A stretch of DNA of 64,000 bases from DAOUJI01 sp965224415 (GTDB lineage: Bacteria > Chloroflexota > Dehalococcoidia > Lucifugimonadales > JAGWBF01): contig CBDCZB010000002.1 in NCBI GenBank assembly GCA_965224415.1, positions 124,001 through 188,000 of the forward strand, written 5' to 3'. The translations under genes were made by a program, and so were the position numbers. The notes beneath the pieces were generated by a model. The model saw only the letters and a program-made list of their open reading frames with translations. It made no database searches and was not told the DNA's origin. Positions 34,672 to 44,000 of the stretch are shown piece after piece (position 1 is the stretch's first letter; every line of letters begins with the position of its first letter).

Positions 34672-35019
34672 TTAGACTGCCAAGCCGCCTTCCGGGTTCG
34701 TACGAACTTTGACCAGCACTGGATCGCTCTCCCCGTTGAAATTCTTGGACCGGACGTCTACCTCGTACTCGGTGTCGGGCTTTAAATCGACAAAGCCACA
34801 TGCAGTCAGGGGAGTCTCGAATCCAAAACTCCAGCTGCCGGCGTTCGCCTCCCTAATCCGAACAACATACGTAACCGGCGGTTTCCATTCTGCCTCAAGG
34901 GTGTCCTTCCCTCCCAAACCTTTCAACCCACTCAGCACAATAGAGAACGTCTTTGCTTTTTCGTTCCAAGAAACGGGTGGCTTGTTCTGCTTTGTAGTTG
35001 ACCAATTTTGTTGCACCAT
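34672..35019 (-). CDS. Small FN3-like protein without signal peptide
   Basis: The 115-residue protein resembles a single fibronectin type III domain: the TYVVRIREANAGSW strand, FVDLKPDTEYEVDVRSKN (the typical L-P-x-T-x-Y core) and a closing VLVKVRTN. No signal peptide or membrane segment is present, so it should be cytoplasmic, which is unusual for an FN3 domain in bacteria. It is the third gene of a leftward run: toxin, antitoxin, then this gene 46 bp later. Its link with the toxin-antitoxin pair is by position only. It may be cargo carried with the pair or a binding partner. Confidence 0.6.
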   Translation of the reverse strand: MVQQNWSTTKQNKPPVSWNEKAKTFSIVLSGLKGLGGKDTLEAEWKPPVTYVVRIREANAGSWSFGFETPLTACGFVDLKPDTEYEVDVRSKNFNGESDPVLVKVRTNPEGGLAV

Positions 35020-35065
35020 TTCGTATTCTTCTTCCCCTGTGTCGGTTTACGCAAGTCTCTTCCAC

Positions 35066-35464
35066 TTATCCGTTGATTCGTACCGAATAAGAGGGGATAT
35101 TGGGTGCAGGAAATTCGACGCTGGCCTCTGAAGCACTCCGGTTCTGAATGATGACCGACTCGACGGACGTGAACGGTTCCATTGGTGTAGGTCCGATGTT
35201 GGGTTTCAACCACATGCAGCCGAACAACCGTCCGATATTCCCGATTGTGGGATTCGCGTCGCCCCTTTCTAGCCTTGCGATGTACGCCTGGGACGTGCCT
35301 GCTAGCTCTGCCAGCACCGACTGGGTCATGTTCATCACTTCTCGCGCATTCACAAATGCTGCCGCCATCTCTAGCTTAGCACTCTCAGACCCGAACTCTT
35401 TTCGGTATTCAATATCCTGTAACCATAAGGTGTGGGAGTCATGGGCGTCGCCCTGTTGAGTCAT
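35066..35464 (-). CDS. HigA-like XRE antitoxin
   Basis: The 132-residue protein has a central XRE HTH (about residues 38-90: MTQSVLAELAGTSQAYIARL, then ERGDANPTIGNIGRLFGCM) preceded by a short helical region. A ~45-residue tail ends SFR-like in IPSYSVRING. Its ATG overlaps the stop of the upstream toxin gene by 4 bp (ATGA at 35461-35464). Toxin-first order with an HTH partner is the HigBA layout: the HTH protein binds the promoter and neutralises the RelE-fold toxin. The C-terminal tail is longer than usual and may carry the toxin-binding part. Confidence 0.78.
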   Translation of the reverse strand: MTQQGDAHDSHTLWLQDIEYRKEFGSESAKLEMAAAFVNAREVMNMTQSVLAELAGTSQAYIARLERGDANPTIGNIGRLFGCMWLKPNIGPTPMEPFTSVESVIIQNRSASEASVEFPAPNIPSYSVRING

Positions 35465-35817
35465 TTTCCTCCTCCTGCTTCAAGATGTTCGACCCGCAGA
35501 GCTTCCGCCCTTTGTAGCTCCGCAGGTGGGGTTTTGCGCGATTGCTTTCGGAAACCGTTCAGTATGACGTACCGCCGAGCATCGCCATGCCAAAAGTAGA
35601 AAACACGGTGTACCCCAACACGGAGTTGCCACACATCGTTCATTTTCTCCGCTAGCCTCATCTCAGTGAGGCCGTCGGACCCGGATCGCTCAAGTCGGTC
35701 CACGGTAGCCCTGATTTTTGCGGCCTCCTGTTTCGTCCCCGATTCAAACACACCCTTCACGTATTCATCGTATGGGCATGAGCCGTTGGGCCTGATATGA
35801 AAGTCCAAATCATACAC
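35461..35817 (-). CDS. RelE/HigB-type toxin
   Basis: This is a RelE-superfamily mRNA interferase of the HigB/Gp49 kind. It shows KIRATVDRLERSGSDGLTEM, then KMNDVWQLRVGVHRVFYFWH and the closing strand YVILNGFRKQSRKTPPAELQRAEAL. The R-V-FYF and F-K-x-x-K-T-P residues are the typical catalytic/active-site face of the family. The start is uncertain: the family-like sequence begins around 35832, the nearest usable codon is GTG at 35817, and the open frame runs further upstream to a TTG at 35985 with unlikely sequence. It is coupled to the antitoxin by a 4-bp overlap. Members of this group cut mRNA on the ribosome. Confidence 0.75.
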   Translation of the reverse strand: MYDLDFHIRPNGSCPYDEYVKGVFESGTKQEAAKIRATVDRLERSGSDGLTEMRLAEKMNDVWQLRVGVHRVFYFWHGDARRYVILNGFRKQSRKTPPAELQRAEALRVEHLEAGGGK

Positions 35818-36201
35818 TTCCCATATTATAATGCAAGGAGTTATATCGTTGATAGACCCACAAGTACAGAGACCGGAATACAACCTGCCACAACGTCCGA
35901 ATTGATGGAGATGGAGGAGGGACACGCTTAGCGTTCGCTTCCTTTCTGGAGTATTGCCACCGTAGAAGTTTGCAACCCAACCCAAGAGTTTTACGGGCAG
36001 AGGTTAAACCACCTGGCCAGACATTGCCCTGAACTCCCCCAATGCGGTATTTCTCCGAAACGGCTAGGGGCATTCCGCACTTGTTCCTGGTCCTCACCCC
36101 AAATACTGATCCAGCTGGGATGTTAGTTTTGTGAAATGATCACACATCGTAGACCATCTGGAAGAGTGGGGAACTCACAGTGCGACCACCAAGTGAAAGA
36201 C

Positions 36202-36262
36202 GGTACTGCCTACCGTCCAATCAGGCCCACCAAACTGGTCTGATTTGGCGGTAGACAGTACC
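36202..36262. repeat. 61-bp near-perfect palindrome, right cassette boundary
   Basis: Arms 36202-36227 and 36237-36262 pair at 22 of 26 positions around the loop CACCAAACT. The right 40 bases (36223-36262) recur at 34397-34436. The element contains TCAGGCCCACCA, also found in the putative att core at 11784-11796. It lies upstream of the leftward toxin gene. Confidence 0.65.
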
Positions 36263-36800
36263 CATTCAACAGCAGCCTGAACCCTCAGCGTGGTCAACAG
36301 CATCACGAACGACGGCCGTAGCGGGTAGGGCTACATGATAGGCCTCCCCCAAACAATCTCCAATGTCTACGGTAGGGCGACTCGCGTGTGCCTGGGTGCG
36401 GTCCACATTCACGGCAACATTCTCCGGTCACGCTCTGACAATAGGAATATCAACACTACCGTGCTCTCCGCTTTGACCCGTCCGCTTGAATGACACATCT
36501 ATATTATTTAGAGTCAAGAGAACCTTTCTCTGTGTAAAGCTTAGTTAAAACAGATTCCGGGTCGGTTTAGAGCTGTTGGTAGGCGTCGGGGAACTCATTC
36601 CTGCGGTGGGACGAGACTCGGTTCATAACGCCTATATATCGTAGACCGACTGCATCGTAGGCGCTACTATTACCGCCAGCTGAATATCCAGTTCGCTTCC
36701 GATGTGACCAAGTAGCTGAAGTTCGGGTCTAGGGTTTGTCGGATTCCCGGACTTCGCCTCCTAAATTCTATAGGTCTGTGACCCTATAAAGGCGCACGCA
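36263..36800. other. Gene-free stretch before the PAS-LuxR gene
   Basis: I see no gene here. The composition is AT-richer than the surroundings. The word ATCGTAGACC occurs near 36148 and 36645. No clear promoter boxes stand out upstream of the TTG at 36801. Confidence 0.4.
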
Positions 36801-37481
36801 TTGACCTCAAGTCCCCTCCTCACGGCATTGGCATCCGCTTCATGCGGCATCTACGCCGTATCGGTGGACCAGACGATTATTTTCTGGAACCGTGCCGCAG
36901 AGCGCATCCTAGGCTATCCGTCCGACGAGGTCCTGGGCCGTCGTTGCTACGAGGTAATGAACGGGTTGGGCCCTGGCAGCTTGACGCCGGAATGCTTGGG
37001 AGGATGCCCCTCGATGCGTTACCTGCGGACTGGCTTGATCCCGGCGACAGCACGGCTGCGAATGCTCTGCTCCTCCGGAGAACGAAAGTGGGTCACCGTC
37101 ACTCCCATGGTAGTTGCCGGCATCCTCGGAGGAGCCCCACTGCTTGTGCATCTCTTCGACGACAGCCAGGAAACGGAAGACTACAGCCAAGCCGAAGGCT
37201 CGTTGCGGGATGCGCTGTTGGCGGGCGGCGCCGATATTCTATCGGACCATCCTCCGGCCCCAGCCAGCCCCGGGCAGGCGCCCGCTCTGACACGGCGGGA
37301 GCTGGAGGTGTTGCGTTTGGTGGCTTTGGGCCGGGAAACCCATCGGATAGCCGACGAACTGGGCATCAGCAGGCACACAGTGCGCAACCATATCCGTAAT
37401 CTACGCCACAAGCTTGATGCGTCCACCAAACTGGACGCGGTGGTCGCTGGCATTCGCTTGGGCATCCTACCAGTGAACTAA
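36801..37481 (+). CDS. PAS-LuxR family transcriptional regulator
   Basis: The 226-residue protein has an N-terminal PAS domain (about residues 10-125: GIYAVSVDQTIIFWNRAAER, then ILGYPSDEVLGRRCYEVMNG) and a C-terminal LuxR/GerE HTH (about 163-226: LTRRELEVLRLVALGRETHR, then IADELGISRHTVRNHIRNL). The PAS domain has a conserved-looking Cys pair (ECLGGCPSMRYL) and a further Cys in MLCSSGERKW, so redox or small-ligand sensing is possible. No phosphoacceptor domain is present, so it is a one-component sensor-regulator. The only start that keeps the whole PAS domain is the TTG at 36801. It lies 158 bp upstream of the carbonic anhydrase gene in the same direction and could control it. Confidence 0.82.
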   Translation: MTSSPLLTALASASCGIYAVSVDQTIIFWNRAAERILGYPSDEVLGRRCYEVMNGLGPGSLTPECLGGCPSMRYLRTGLIPATARLRMLCSSGERKWVTVTPMVVAGILGGAPLLVHLFDDSQETEDYSQAEGSLRDALLAGGADILSDHPPAPASPGQAPALTRRELEVLRLVALGRETHRIADELGISRHTVRNHIRNLRHKLDASTKLDAVVAGIRLGILPVN

Positions 37482-37554
37482 TAGTCGCCAGCACGACCCC
37501 GCTTACCGTCGGTGCAGGGCTAAGTCCCTAGCTTCCCCGACTTTCGACGGTGTT

Positions 37555-37583
37555 TTGTCGAGTCTTGTTACACTTGCTACAAT
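37555..37583 (+). promoter_or_regulatory. Candidate promoter of the carbonic anhydrase gene
   Basis: TTGTCG at 37555-37560 and TACAAT at 37578-37583 have a 17-bp spacer, 4/6 and 5/6 matches to consensus. They lie ~57 bp upstream of the GTG at 37640. Two direct copies of AATGGGTGCCA follow (37581-37602). Confidence 0.55.
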
Positions 37584-37639
37584 GGGTGCCAAATGGGTGC
37601 CAGTTGAATTGATTGTCTTGGTACAACAAGGAGGTTACT

Positions 37640-38137
37640 GTGTCGGAAACGGATGAACTGTTGGAGAACAACGCTCGCTACGCTGAGAGTTTCGACAAAG
37701 GCGATTTACCTTTGCCGCCCGGGCGTGGCCTGGCAGTCGTAGCATGCATGGACGCCCGGCTAGACACTCACAAGCTGCTAGGCTTAGCAGAAGGGGACGC
37801 CCACGTAATACGCAATGCGGGAGGTGTGGTGAGCGACGACGCAATCCGTTCGCTGGTGATTTCCCAGCGCCTTTTGGGAACACGCGAGATTGTGCTGATC
37901 CACCACACGGACTGCGGCATGCTGACCTTCCGGGATGATGACGTAAAGGACTCGATCGAGGCCGACACCGGTCTTCGGCCTTCCTTCGCGCTGGAAGCGT
38001 TCGGAAACCTGGAACAGGATATCCGACAATCCATCGCCCGCATCCAAGCCAACCCCTTCATTCCCGTGAAGGACCAGGTCCGCGGCTTCGTGTACGACTG
38101 TGCAACCGGACGGCTCAACGAGGTCACCCCCGCCTAA
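37640..38137 (+). CDS. Beta-class carbonic anhydrase
   Basis: The 165-residue enzyme interconverts CO2 and bicarbonate in the cytoplasm. The zinc-site residues are visible: Cys and the Asp-Arg dyad in CMDARLD (about residues 36-42), then His and Cys in HHTDCGM (about 91-97). The substrate-site segment VIRNAGG (about 58-64) is typical, and the short length matches the small prokaryotic subgroup. I chose the GTG at 37640 because AAGGAGG lies at 37628-37634; the in-frame position 37613 would add nine unconserved residues. It stands alone, after the PAS-LuxR regulator and convergent with the binding-lipoprotein gene. Confidence 0.92.
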   Translation: MSETDELLENNARYAESFDKGDLPLPPGRGLAVVACMDARLDTHKLLGLAEGDAHVIRNAGGVVSDDAIRSLVISQRLLGTREIVLIHHTDCGMLTFRDDDVKDSIEADTGLRPSFALEAFGNLEQDIRQSIARIQANPFIPVKDQVRGFVYDCATGRLNEVTPA

Positions 38138-38222
38138 ACAATGCAACGAGCGTCAAGTAGTAACCCACATGTCCAGAGCAGAAGCGCCCGGGTCACGCTG
38201 TCATTGCAGGGAACTGGAAGGG

Positions 38223-39482
38223 CTACGGCGTAGGAGAGGGTCCTAGCACACGGTAGCCCAAATTCTCCTCAGTTCGTTCGGCGGTCGGGAGCACCTCGAT
38301 CAATACGTTGTACAGTCCGACAGCGTCGCCGTTTTCGTCAAAACTGTAGTTGTCACCGACTGCTCCACTCCAGGTAAGGTTGTACAGACAGTCCCGGAAG
38401 CCGTCAGCGTCCTGGTCATCGTTGGTCTGCTTCAGGCACTCGGCGGCGATGTAGACATCGTCGTAGGCGGATCCCTGGAACCATGGGAACGGCGCTACGG
38501 CCCCGAAGCGAGCTTGAAAATTCGCCAGGAACTCCTTACCAGTTGCGCTGGACAGGTCGGGGTTGGGGACTATGGCTTTCAGGCCGGTGGCCGCGTCGCC
38601 GGCGATGCTGAGAGCATCGGGGGAAGTGGGCACTGATTCGGAGTAGATTGGACCGTCGTAGCCAAGCTCACGAGCTTGCTTCATGATGGAACCGCCTGAA
38701 GCCGTACCCTGTGCTGACAAAAGCAGTGCGTCGGGGTCTTCATTGATCAGCTTGGTAAGCTGGCTGCGGAAGTCAATGACGTCGGACGAATAGCTTTCTC
38801 CCACTGCCACGGAGCCGCCCAGTTTCTCAAATTGAGCGACGGAAGTGCGCCTGGCTCCCTCGGCGTTGTCCGTGGCCTCTGTGATGGTGGCGATTCTGCG
38901 CATCCCGTCGACCCAAAGGGTGTTTCCGGTGTCAATGCCCAGTTGAAGGTCGTTGATGGCCGTACGGAAGACGTAATCTCCGGCGCCGGCGATGTCGGGG
39001 CTGGTGGCGGACGGCGAAAGAAGGACTACTCCCTCCTTCTCGGCCAGGGGAGCGATCCCGAGCATCGCGCCGCTGCAAGTGGTTCCCAAAATAATTTTCA
39101 CGCCGTCCACATCAGTCAGCTTGTTGTAAGCGGTGATCGCGTCCTGAGCGGCGCATTTGGAGTCCTCTACGATGAGTTCCAGCTTCCTGCCATTGATCCC
39201 ACCCGCAGCGTTGATTTCCTCCATGGCAAGGAGCTTGGACTTAAGCAAGGGGTCCCCGTAGGCCTCAGCGACCCCGGTCAAAGCGTCCATGACGCCAATC
39301 ACGAAAGGCTCGCCAGGGGGTGTAGCCGTCGGCTCAGGAGTGAGCTCAACAGTGGGGGTTGCGGTCGGGGCAACTGGCGTCGACGTCGGGTCTGAGCCGC
39401 AAGCCGCCAGAAACAACAACGACGCTGAGACCAGAGTCAGCCAAAGTCCGAAGAGCGATTTACGGTAGATGTATCGCAACAT
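38223..39482 (-). CDS. Branched-chain-type ABC substrate-binding lipoprotein
   Basis: The 419-residue protein is a type-I periplasmic binding protein (Peripla_BP_6, LivK/AmiC-like). The signal peptide ends in the lipobox LAAC (about residues 20-23), then a Thr/Pro-rich linker leads to VIGVMDALTGVAEAYGDPLL, EEINAAGGINGRKLELIVED, ILGTTCSGAMLGIAPLAEKE and LLSPSATSPDIAGAGDYVFR. The ATG at 39482 has AGGAGGA upstream; an in-frame ATG at 39596 adds unlikely residues. Such proteins capture amino acids, amides, urea or aromatics for an ABC importer. No permease or ATPase gene is adjacent, so its transporter must be elsewhere. The ligand is not predictable. Confidence 0.9.
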   Translation of the reverse strand: MLRYIYRKSLFGLWLTLVSASLLFLAACGSDPTSTPVAPTATPTVELTPEPTATPPGEPFVIGVMDALTGVAEAYGDPLLKSKLLAMEEINAAGGINGRKLELIVEDSKCAAQDAITAYNKLTDVDGVKIILGTTCSGAMLGIAPLAEKEGVVLLSPSATSPDIAGAGDYVFRTAINDLQLGIDTGNTLWVDGMRRIATITEATDNAEGARRTSVAQFEKLGGSVAVGESYSSDVIDFRSQLTKLINEDPDALLLSAQGTASGGSIMKQARELGYDGPIYSESVPTSPDALSIAGDAATGLKAIVPNPDLSSATGKEFLANFQARFGAVAPFPWFQGSAYDDVYIAAECLKQTNDDQDADGFRDCLYNLTWSGAVGDNYSFDENGDAVGLYNVLIEVLPTAERTEENLGYRVLGPSPTP

Positions 39483-40122
39483 GCACTTCCTCCTGACGAT
39501 GAGGTTGGTCCGGCGCTTCCTTATCGAGTGGGATGATGGATGAGGAGGGCCCCTTGGAACCCCATGGAGTACTATAACGGACTTTGCGACATTCATACAG
39601 TCTCTGAGGGCGTCCTACAGCCTGACTCCCGTTAACTTCCTAATGCCGCCGAACTCAGGTGATGTGAGTGGTCGCAGGTCCTGACTGTTTATTTGTTTGG
39701 GTCGTTACACCAGCCGTTGCCTGAACTGTCACTCCTGTTCTATGGCGCTTGCTCAGCGGTCGTCCCGATTCCGCCCACCCCAGCCGCCCTTTCTTCCAAA
39801 GTCGATTGCTGGTCGGAAGGCTTCTAGTCGCCTGGCTTTATAGGCCCTGCGCAACCGGGTGTTGTTTTGCCTCACTGGCCATAGTATCCTATCCATTCGT
39901 ATCGGAGTATACCGATGCTTAATCATGACAGCAAATATTTTCTCCATGAGGTGTCGCGAACCATCGAGAACTCCGTCGGGGATATATTGTCGAAGGTCAC
40001 TATTTGAGATGCCGGTGATTGGTCGCCGCCGGAAAAACCAGCTTATGATACTGTTGCCTGGTTTCGGCCACCCCAAGGTTCTCAGACTTCCATTGGAACC
40101 TCCTGACTGACGGTAAAGATAT
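39483..40122. other. Gene-free stretch
   Basis: No gene is supported in 640 bp; a 107-codon minus-strand frame at 39753-40076 has no recognisable features or ribosome-binding site. The stretch should include the promoter of the leftward lipoprotein gene. TATAGT on the minus strand near 39575 is a possible -10, without a good -35. Confidence 0.4.
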
Positions 40123-40308
40123 ATGTCCTTTGCCTACTGGGTGTTGATTGTCTTTATCGCCTATTTTGCCGTCTTGATCGGCATATCCGTTTTGCGGGCC
40201 CGTCACATGAGAGACATGTCCGACTACGTGTTGGGGGGCCGCAAGATGGGACCCCTCACATCGGCCCTGAGCGCCGCTTCCTCAGCCACCATTGACCAGG
40301 GGGACTGA
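40123..40308 (+). pseudogene. Truncated sodium:solute symporter (PutP-like N-terminus)
   Basis: The 61-codon frame reads as the first ~55 residues of an SSS-family symporter: the first membrane helix YWVLIVFIAYFAVLIGISVL, then MRDMSDYVLGGRKMGPLTSA and LSAASSAT. In full-length family members this continues into about a dozen further helices; here it stops at IDQGD and TGA. Everything beyond the GGRKMGPLTSALSAASSAT signature is missing, and the next gene begins at once. A deletion that fused the 5' end to foreign sequence is the simplest reading. Confidence 0.8.
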
Positions 40309-40324
40309 ATTGGAAGAACGAAAT

Positions 40325-40663
40325 GTGACCGTAGTAGCCACCCGACTGAAGTTGCGGAATTTGCTGCAGCTCAGGCGTTTCTTCAGGGTGAACGGGGAAG
40401 TGGAACGGCAACTCAGGGATGCCCCTGGCCTTATTGACCACCGGCTCAAAGCCGACTTCCTGCGACTGCGTTTCTCCACTCTGTCGTTCTGGGAAACCGA
40501 CCAGGCTGTCGGAGCCTTTGTGGGGTCCGTATCCCACCGGGAAGCCATGGCCATATTTGGCGAAATCGCCGTCCGGGAAGCATCGGGCTTCGTGCGGTGG
40601 GAAACAACGGCGCCCGAAGAGGTCACCTGGAAGGAAGCCAGAAAGAGGCTGGAGGAGCGCTAA
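40325..40663 (+). CDS. Small dimeric alpha-beta-barrel-like protein
   Basis: This protein of about 112 residues (GTG at 40325, GGAAG upstream; TTG at 40310 is an alternative) has VTVVATRLKLRNLLQLRRFF, PGLIDHRLKADFLRLRFSTL, SFWETDQAVGAFVGSVSHRE and SGFVRWETTAPEEVTWKEA. The W-x-x-x-x-A-x-x-F-x-x-S-x-x-H pattern recalls ABM/DUF3291-like proteins of the ferredoxin-like dimeric barrel fold, some of which are monooxygenases. A catalytic role is not shown. It begins only 16 bp after the broken symporter frame, so its native promoter may have been lost. Confidence 0.55.
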   Translation: MTVVATRLKLRNLLQLRRFFRVNGEVERQLRDAPGLIDHRLKADFLRLRFSTLSFWETDQAVGAFVGSVSHREAMAIFGEIAVREASGFVRWETTAPEEVTWKEARKRLEER

Positions 40664-40934
40664 TTTAAGCCATTGCTCAGCTGAAGTTGCGTCATGCTTT
40701 GCGGTTTTTTGTATGCTTGGCGTTGACGCACTCTCCCTCTACCAATGCTTTCCCAACCGCCAACGGGTCGCCATAAGCCGCCGTCCGCAATAGGGCCGTC
40801 CTTGAAGGCGTCTTGACTTTAAGTAACCTGGCGCCGACGCAGTGACGGTGTTTTCCATCTCGAAGTTTCTGCTATAGTTTCCCTGGCAATAGGCTGATTA
40901 TTCCCCGTGTGCAACGATTGTTAAGGAGTCGCCG

Positions 40935-40973
40935 TTGACTACGGTGGACGTAAACGAGAACGTCCGCTACTAA
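40935..40973 (+). pseudogene. Possible N-terminal stub of a nucleobase permease
   Basis: After AAGGAG (40923-40928), a TTG opens MTTVDVNENVRY and a TAA; past the stop it continues PG. The sequence resembles the conserved N-terminus of uracil/xanthine permeases (VNE..RYEPGE), with GAA changed to TAA, but only ~14 residues remain before the hairpin. The match is short, so confidence is low. Confidence 0.3.
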
Positions 40974-40986
40974 CCGGGCGTAGAAA

Positions 40987-41019
40987 CGGATGGGGGCGAC
41001 CAGAGGTCGCCCCCATCCG
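40987..41019. terminator. Perfect 15-bp hairpin with GGGGGCGACC core
   Basis: Stem 40987-41001 (CGGATGGGGGCGACC) pairs with 41005-41019 around an AGA loop. It lies 28 bp past the end of the leftward giant gene (stop at 41047) and between convergent units, so it probably terminates transcription. The GGGGGCGACC/GGTCGCCCCC core recurs in the palindrome at 47236-47265. Confidence 0.7.
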
Positions 41020-41046
41020 TTGTCCATTATGCGCTGCAAGTAGGAC

Positions 41047-44000
41047 CTAGTTGGCGAAATAGGACTGGATCAGCGTTAATATCTCGGGAACGGTAAGATC
41101 ATCATTGAAGTAGTCTTGTACAGCCTGGAGTATCTCATCACTATCGATCTGTCCATTGTCATTGGCGTCATATTCATCGACTATGTCTACTTCAACCCCT
41201 ACGCTGCCGCTCACGACGCTGGCAGTCTGGCCGGAGGCTTGGGCGTCGGTGTAGCGCGCCGTCGCCCGCAGGTACATGCCATCGTCGGCGGCAACAGGCA
41301 AATAGGCGTCTGACGTGGCTCCCGATATGTTGGTCCAGCCCGTGGTCCCGTTCGGGGACCTGGCCCACTGCCACGTCAGGCCGCTTACACTGCCGTCAGG
41401 ATCGTTCAGCGTGGCCGTCACCGCCGTTCCCACCGCCGGCTGCGTCGACGACAGGGTCACAGTCCCATCAGGTTGCACGGCGATAACCACGCCGCTCACC
41501 CTCTCGGCGCTCTGGCCGGAGGCTTCAGCGTCATCATAGGTAGCCGTCGCCCGCAGATAGTCGCCCAGGTCCGCCGCATCGGGCGTGTAGGTGGCCGACG
41601 TAGCGCCGAATATGTCACCCCAGCCGGTAGTCCCGTCGGGGGACCTGGCCCATTGCCACGTAAGGCCGGTCACGCCGCCGTCGGGGTCGGTCAGCGAAGC
41701 CGTCAGGCCCAGGCCGACCTCCGGCCGAGACGACGACAGGCTCACGCGCCCATCCGGCCTCACGGCGGTGACTCTGCCGGTCTCATCCTGCTCGCTCTTG
41801 CCGAAGCCTTCTCCGTCTGTGTAGTTCGCAGTCGCCCTGAGGTAAGACCCCACGTCGTCCGTGTCTGGCGTGTAGGCGCTTGAATTAGCCCCGGAGATGC
41901 TGGCCCAGCCGGTGGAACCGTCCGGGGACTTCTCCCATATCCACGCGGCGTCGTCAGTCAAGTCCGTCGCCGTTCCGGTGATGGGAGGGGTGTCGCCGGA
42001 CCTGCCGTCGGGGTCGGTAAGGGTGGCCGTCAGCTCGACTCCGACCGAGGCCCGCGTCGACGACAGGGACACGGCTCCGTCCTCATCCACGTTGGTGACT
42101 CTCACGGTCACTGCTCGCGTGACGGTGAAGCCGCCGCCTGCAGCTCTTATCGTTACGTGGTACGAGTTGTCCGTGTTCCGGTCCGCCGGGCTCTCGTAGT
42201 TCGGCGTGCTCCTGAAGGTCAGCCGTCCGCCGGATATGGAAAAGTCGCCGGCGTCGTCTCCCAGCAACGACCAGGAAACCCTGGTTGCCTGGGGACCCGC
42301 CCCCGTGTAGGTCGCCACCGTGGTCCTGTCGTTCTCCGGGTGGTCCACATTCGACTGGCCGGATATCACCAGGGCCCGCTTCGAAAGCGTGGGCGGCTCA
42401 TTCACGTTGGTGACCGTGATGGTCACCGTGATGGTGTCCCTGGCGTTGGACGGGTTTGTGCCCGTAAAGGAAGGGTCCGTGGCCGTCACGGTGACGGTGT
42501 AGGTCTGCTTCATCTCATAGTCGAGCCTAACCCCTGGAGCCACCTGAATCTGGCCCGAGCTCCTGACGATGGTGAAGGACGCGGAGTCCGTGCCACCCAA
42601 GGAGTAGGTCAGATTGTCCGGGTTTTCAGTGCCGTCGGTGCTATCCGCGCAGACGGCGGCGCCGTCACAGTCCACAGCCGTCACCGGGTCGCCCACTTCA
42701 CCCGGAGTCGCGGGCAGCTCTGCGCCGTAGACCGCGTCCTCCTTCACTTCTCTTGTTTGGTCCTTCTGGTCGCCAGCTTTGTTTGGGTCTCGGTCGGGGA
42801 ACTCGGGAGGTTTATTGTTGGTGTCCGGTCCCTGCACCACTTTGGCCGACGCCTGACTAGCCGTCTTGTCTTCAGTGGTGCTCTGGCGGTCCTTGTATGT
42901 GACCGTCACCCGCAAGAATCTTTGCTGGTCTGCCGCGACCGGTTGATAAGTTGCTGACGTGGCTCTATCAATCTTGGTCCAACCAGTATCCCCCTCGTGA
43001 TCAGGAGCGGTACTCACCGTGTCCGTGGCCCTCCACCATTGCCACTTGACGCTGCTCGTGCGGCCGTCGGGGTCGTTCAAAACGGCGGACAGTCTGATTC
43101 CATCCTCCGGCTGCACCGTCGACAGGGTTACTGTCCCTGCTTCTTCGTCGTTGGTGACGGTCACTACTACGTCCCGCGTTGCCGTGTTTCCCCGGCTGTC
43201 GGTGACTACAACCGTTACGTTGTACCGGTTGTTATGGCCGGCGTCCATCGGGGCCTCGAAGTTGGGAATAGCCTTGAATTGGAGTTCGCCACGGGGGATG
43301 TTGGGGGTTCCGTCATTATTGCCGATGCAGAAGAGGTCGGCGTCGTTTCCGGACAACGACCACTTCAAGTCAGTGTCACTGTCCTCCGGGTCATTCGCTC
43401 TGTAAGTGGACACCGCTGTATCGACAGGCGTTTTCTCAGCATGGTCTTTGGACATGAGGCCTTCGGTCCCAGTCGGCGCCGTGATGGTGGGAGCTTCGTC
43501 CACGTTGGTGACGTTAATCATGACGGTGATCTTGGCGGGCAGATCGCCCGGGTCGGTGGCCGCAACCTTGACGGTATAAGTGGGCTTCATCTCGTGGTCC
43601 AGCCCCTGGACCACGCGAATCTGGCCCGTCCTCCTGTCTATGGAGAAACTAGTTGAGTCGCCATCATTCAACAGAGTGTAGGTCAACACCTCCAGTCGGG
43701 TCTCGCCCATATCCGTAGCCGCCACGGGGGCGCCCACCGCAGAGCGTGGAGCCGCAGTCTCCGGTATGCTTCTCGTCGTCGTCATGTTTTGAACATTTGG
43801 TGTGTCGGGGTCCTGGTCCCGGAACACGGGGGCTTGGTTCTTGTAGTCCTCCTTCAGCACAGCGTTGGTGGAGACCTTGAAAGCGGTCTTGGTGACCCTG
43901 TCGCTCTGATCGTCCTTATAGGTCGCAGTCGCTCGCAGGTACTTGCCTGCGTAGTTTGGCTCTTCGACGATATCGGTTGCAGGGTTGTCTCCCGGAATGA

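Noticed and set aside
39753..40076. 107-codon minus-strand gene upstream of the symporter remnant
   Set aside because: No family resemblance, no ribosome-binding site and an unusual Arg/Trp-rich composition.
41473..41883. Plus-strand genes inside the 41-46.6 kb region
   Set aside because: They lie opposite a continuous 1,848-codon gene with a signal peptide and EF-hand, lack ribosome-binding sites and have shadow-like composition.
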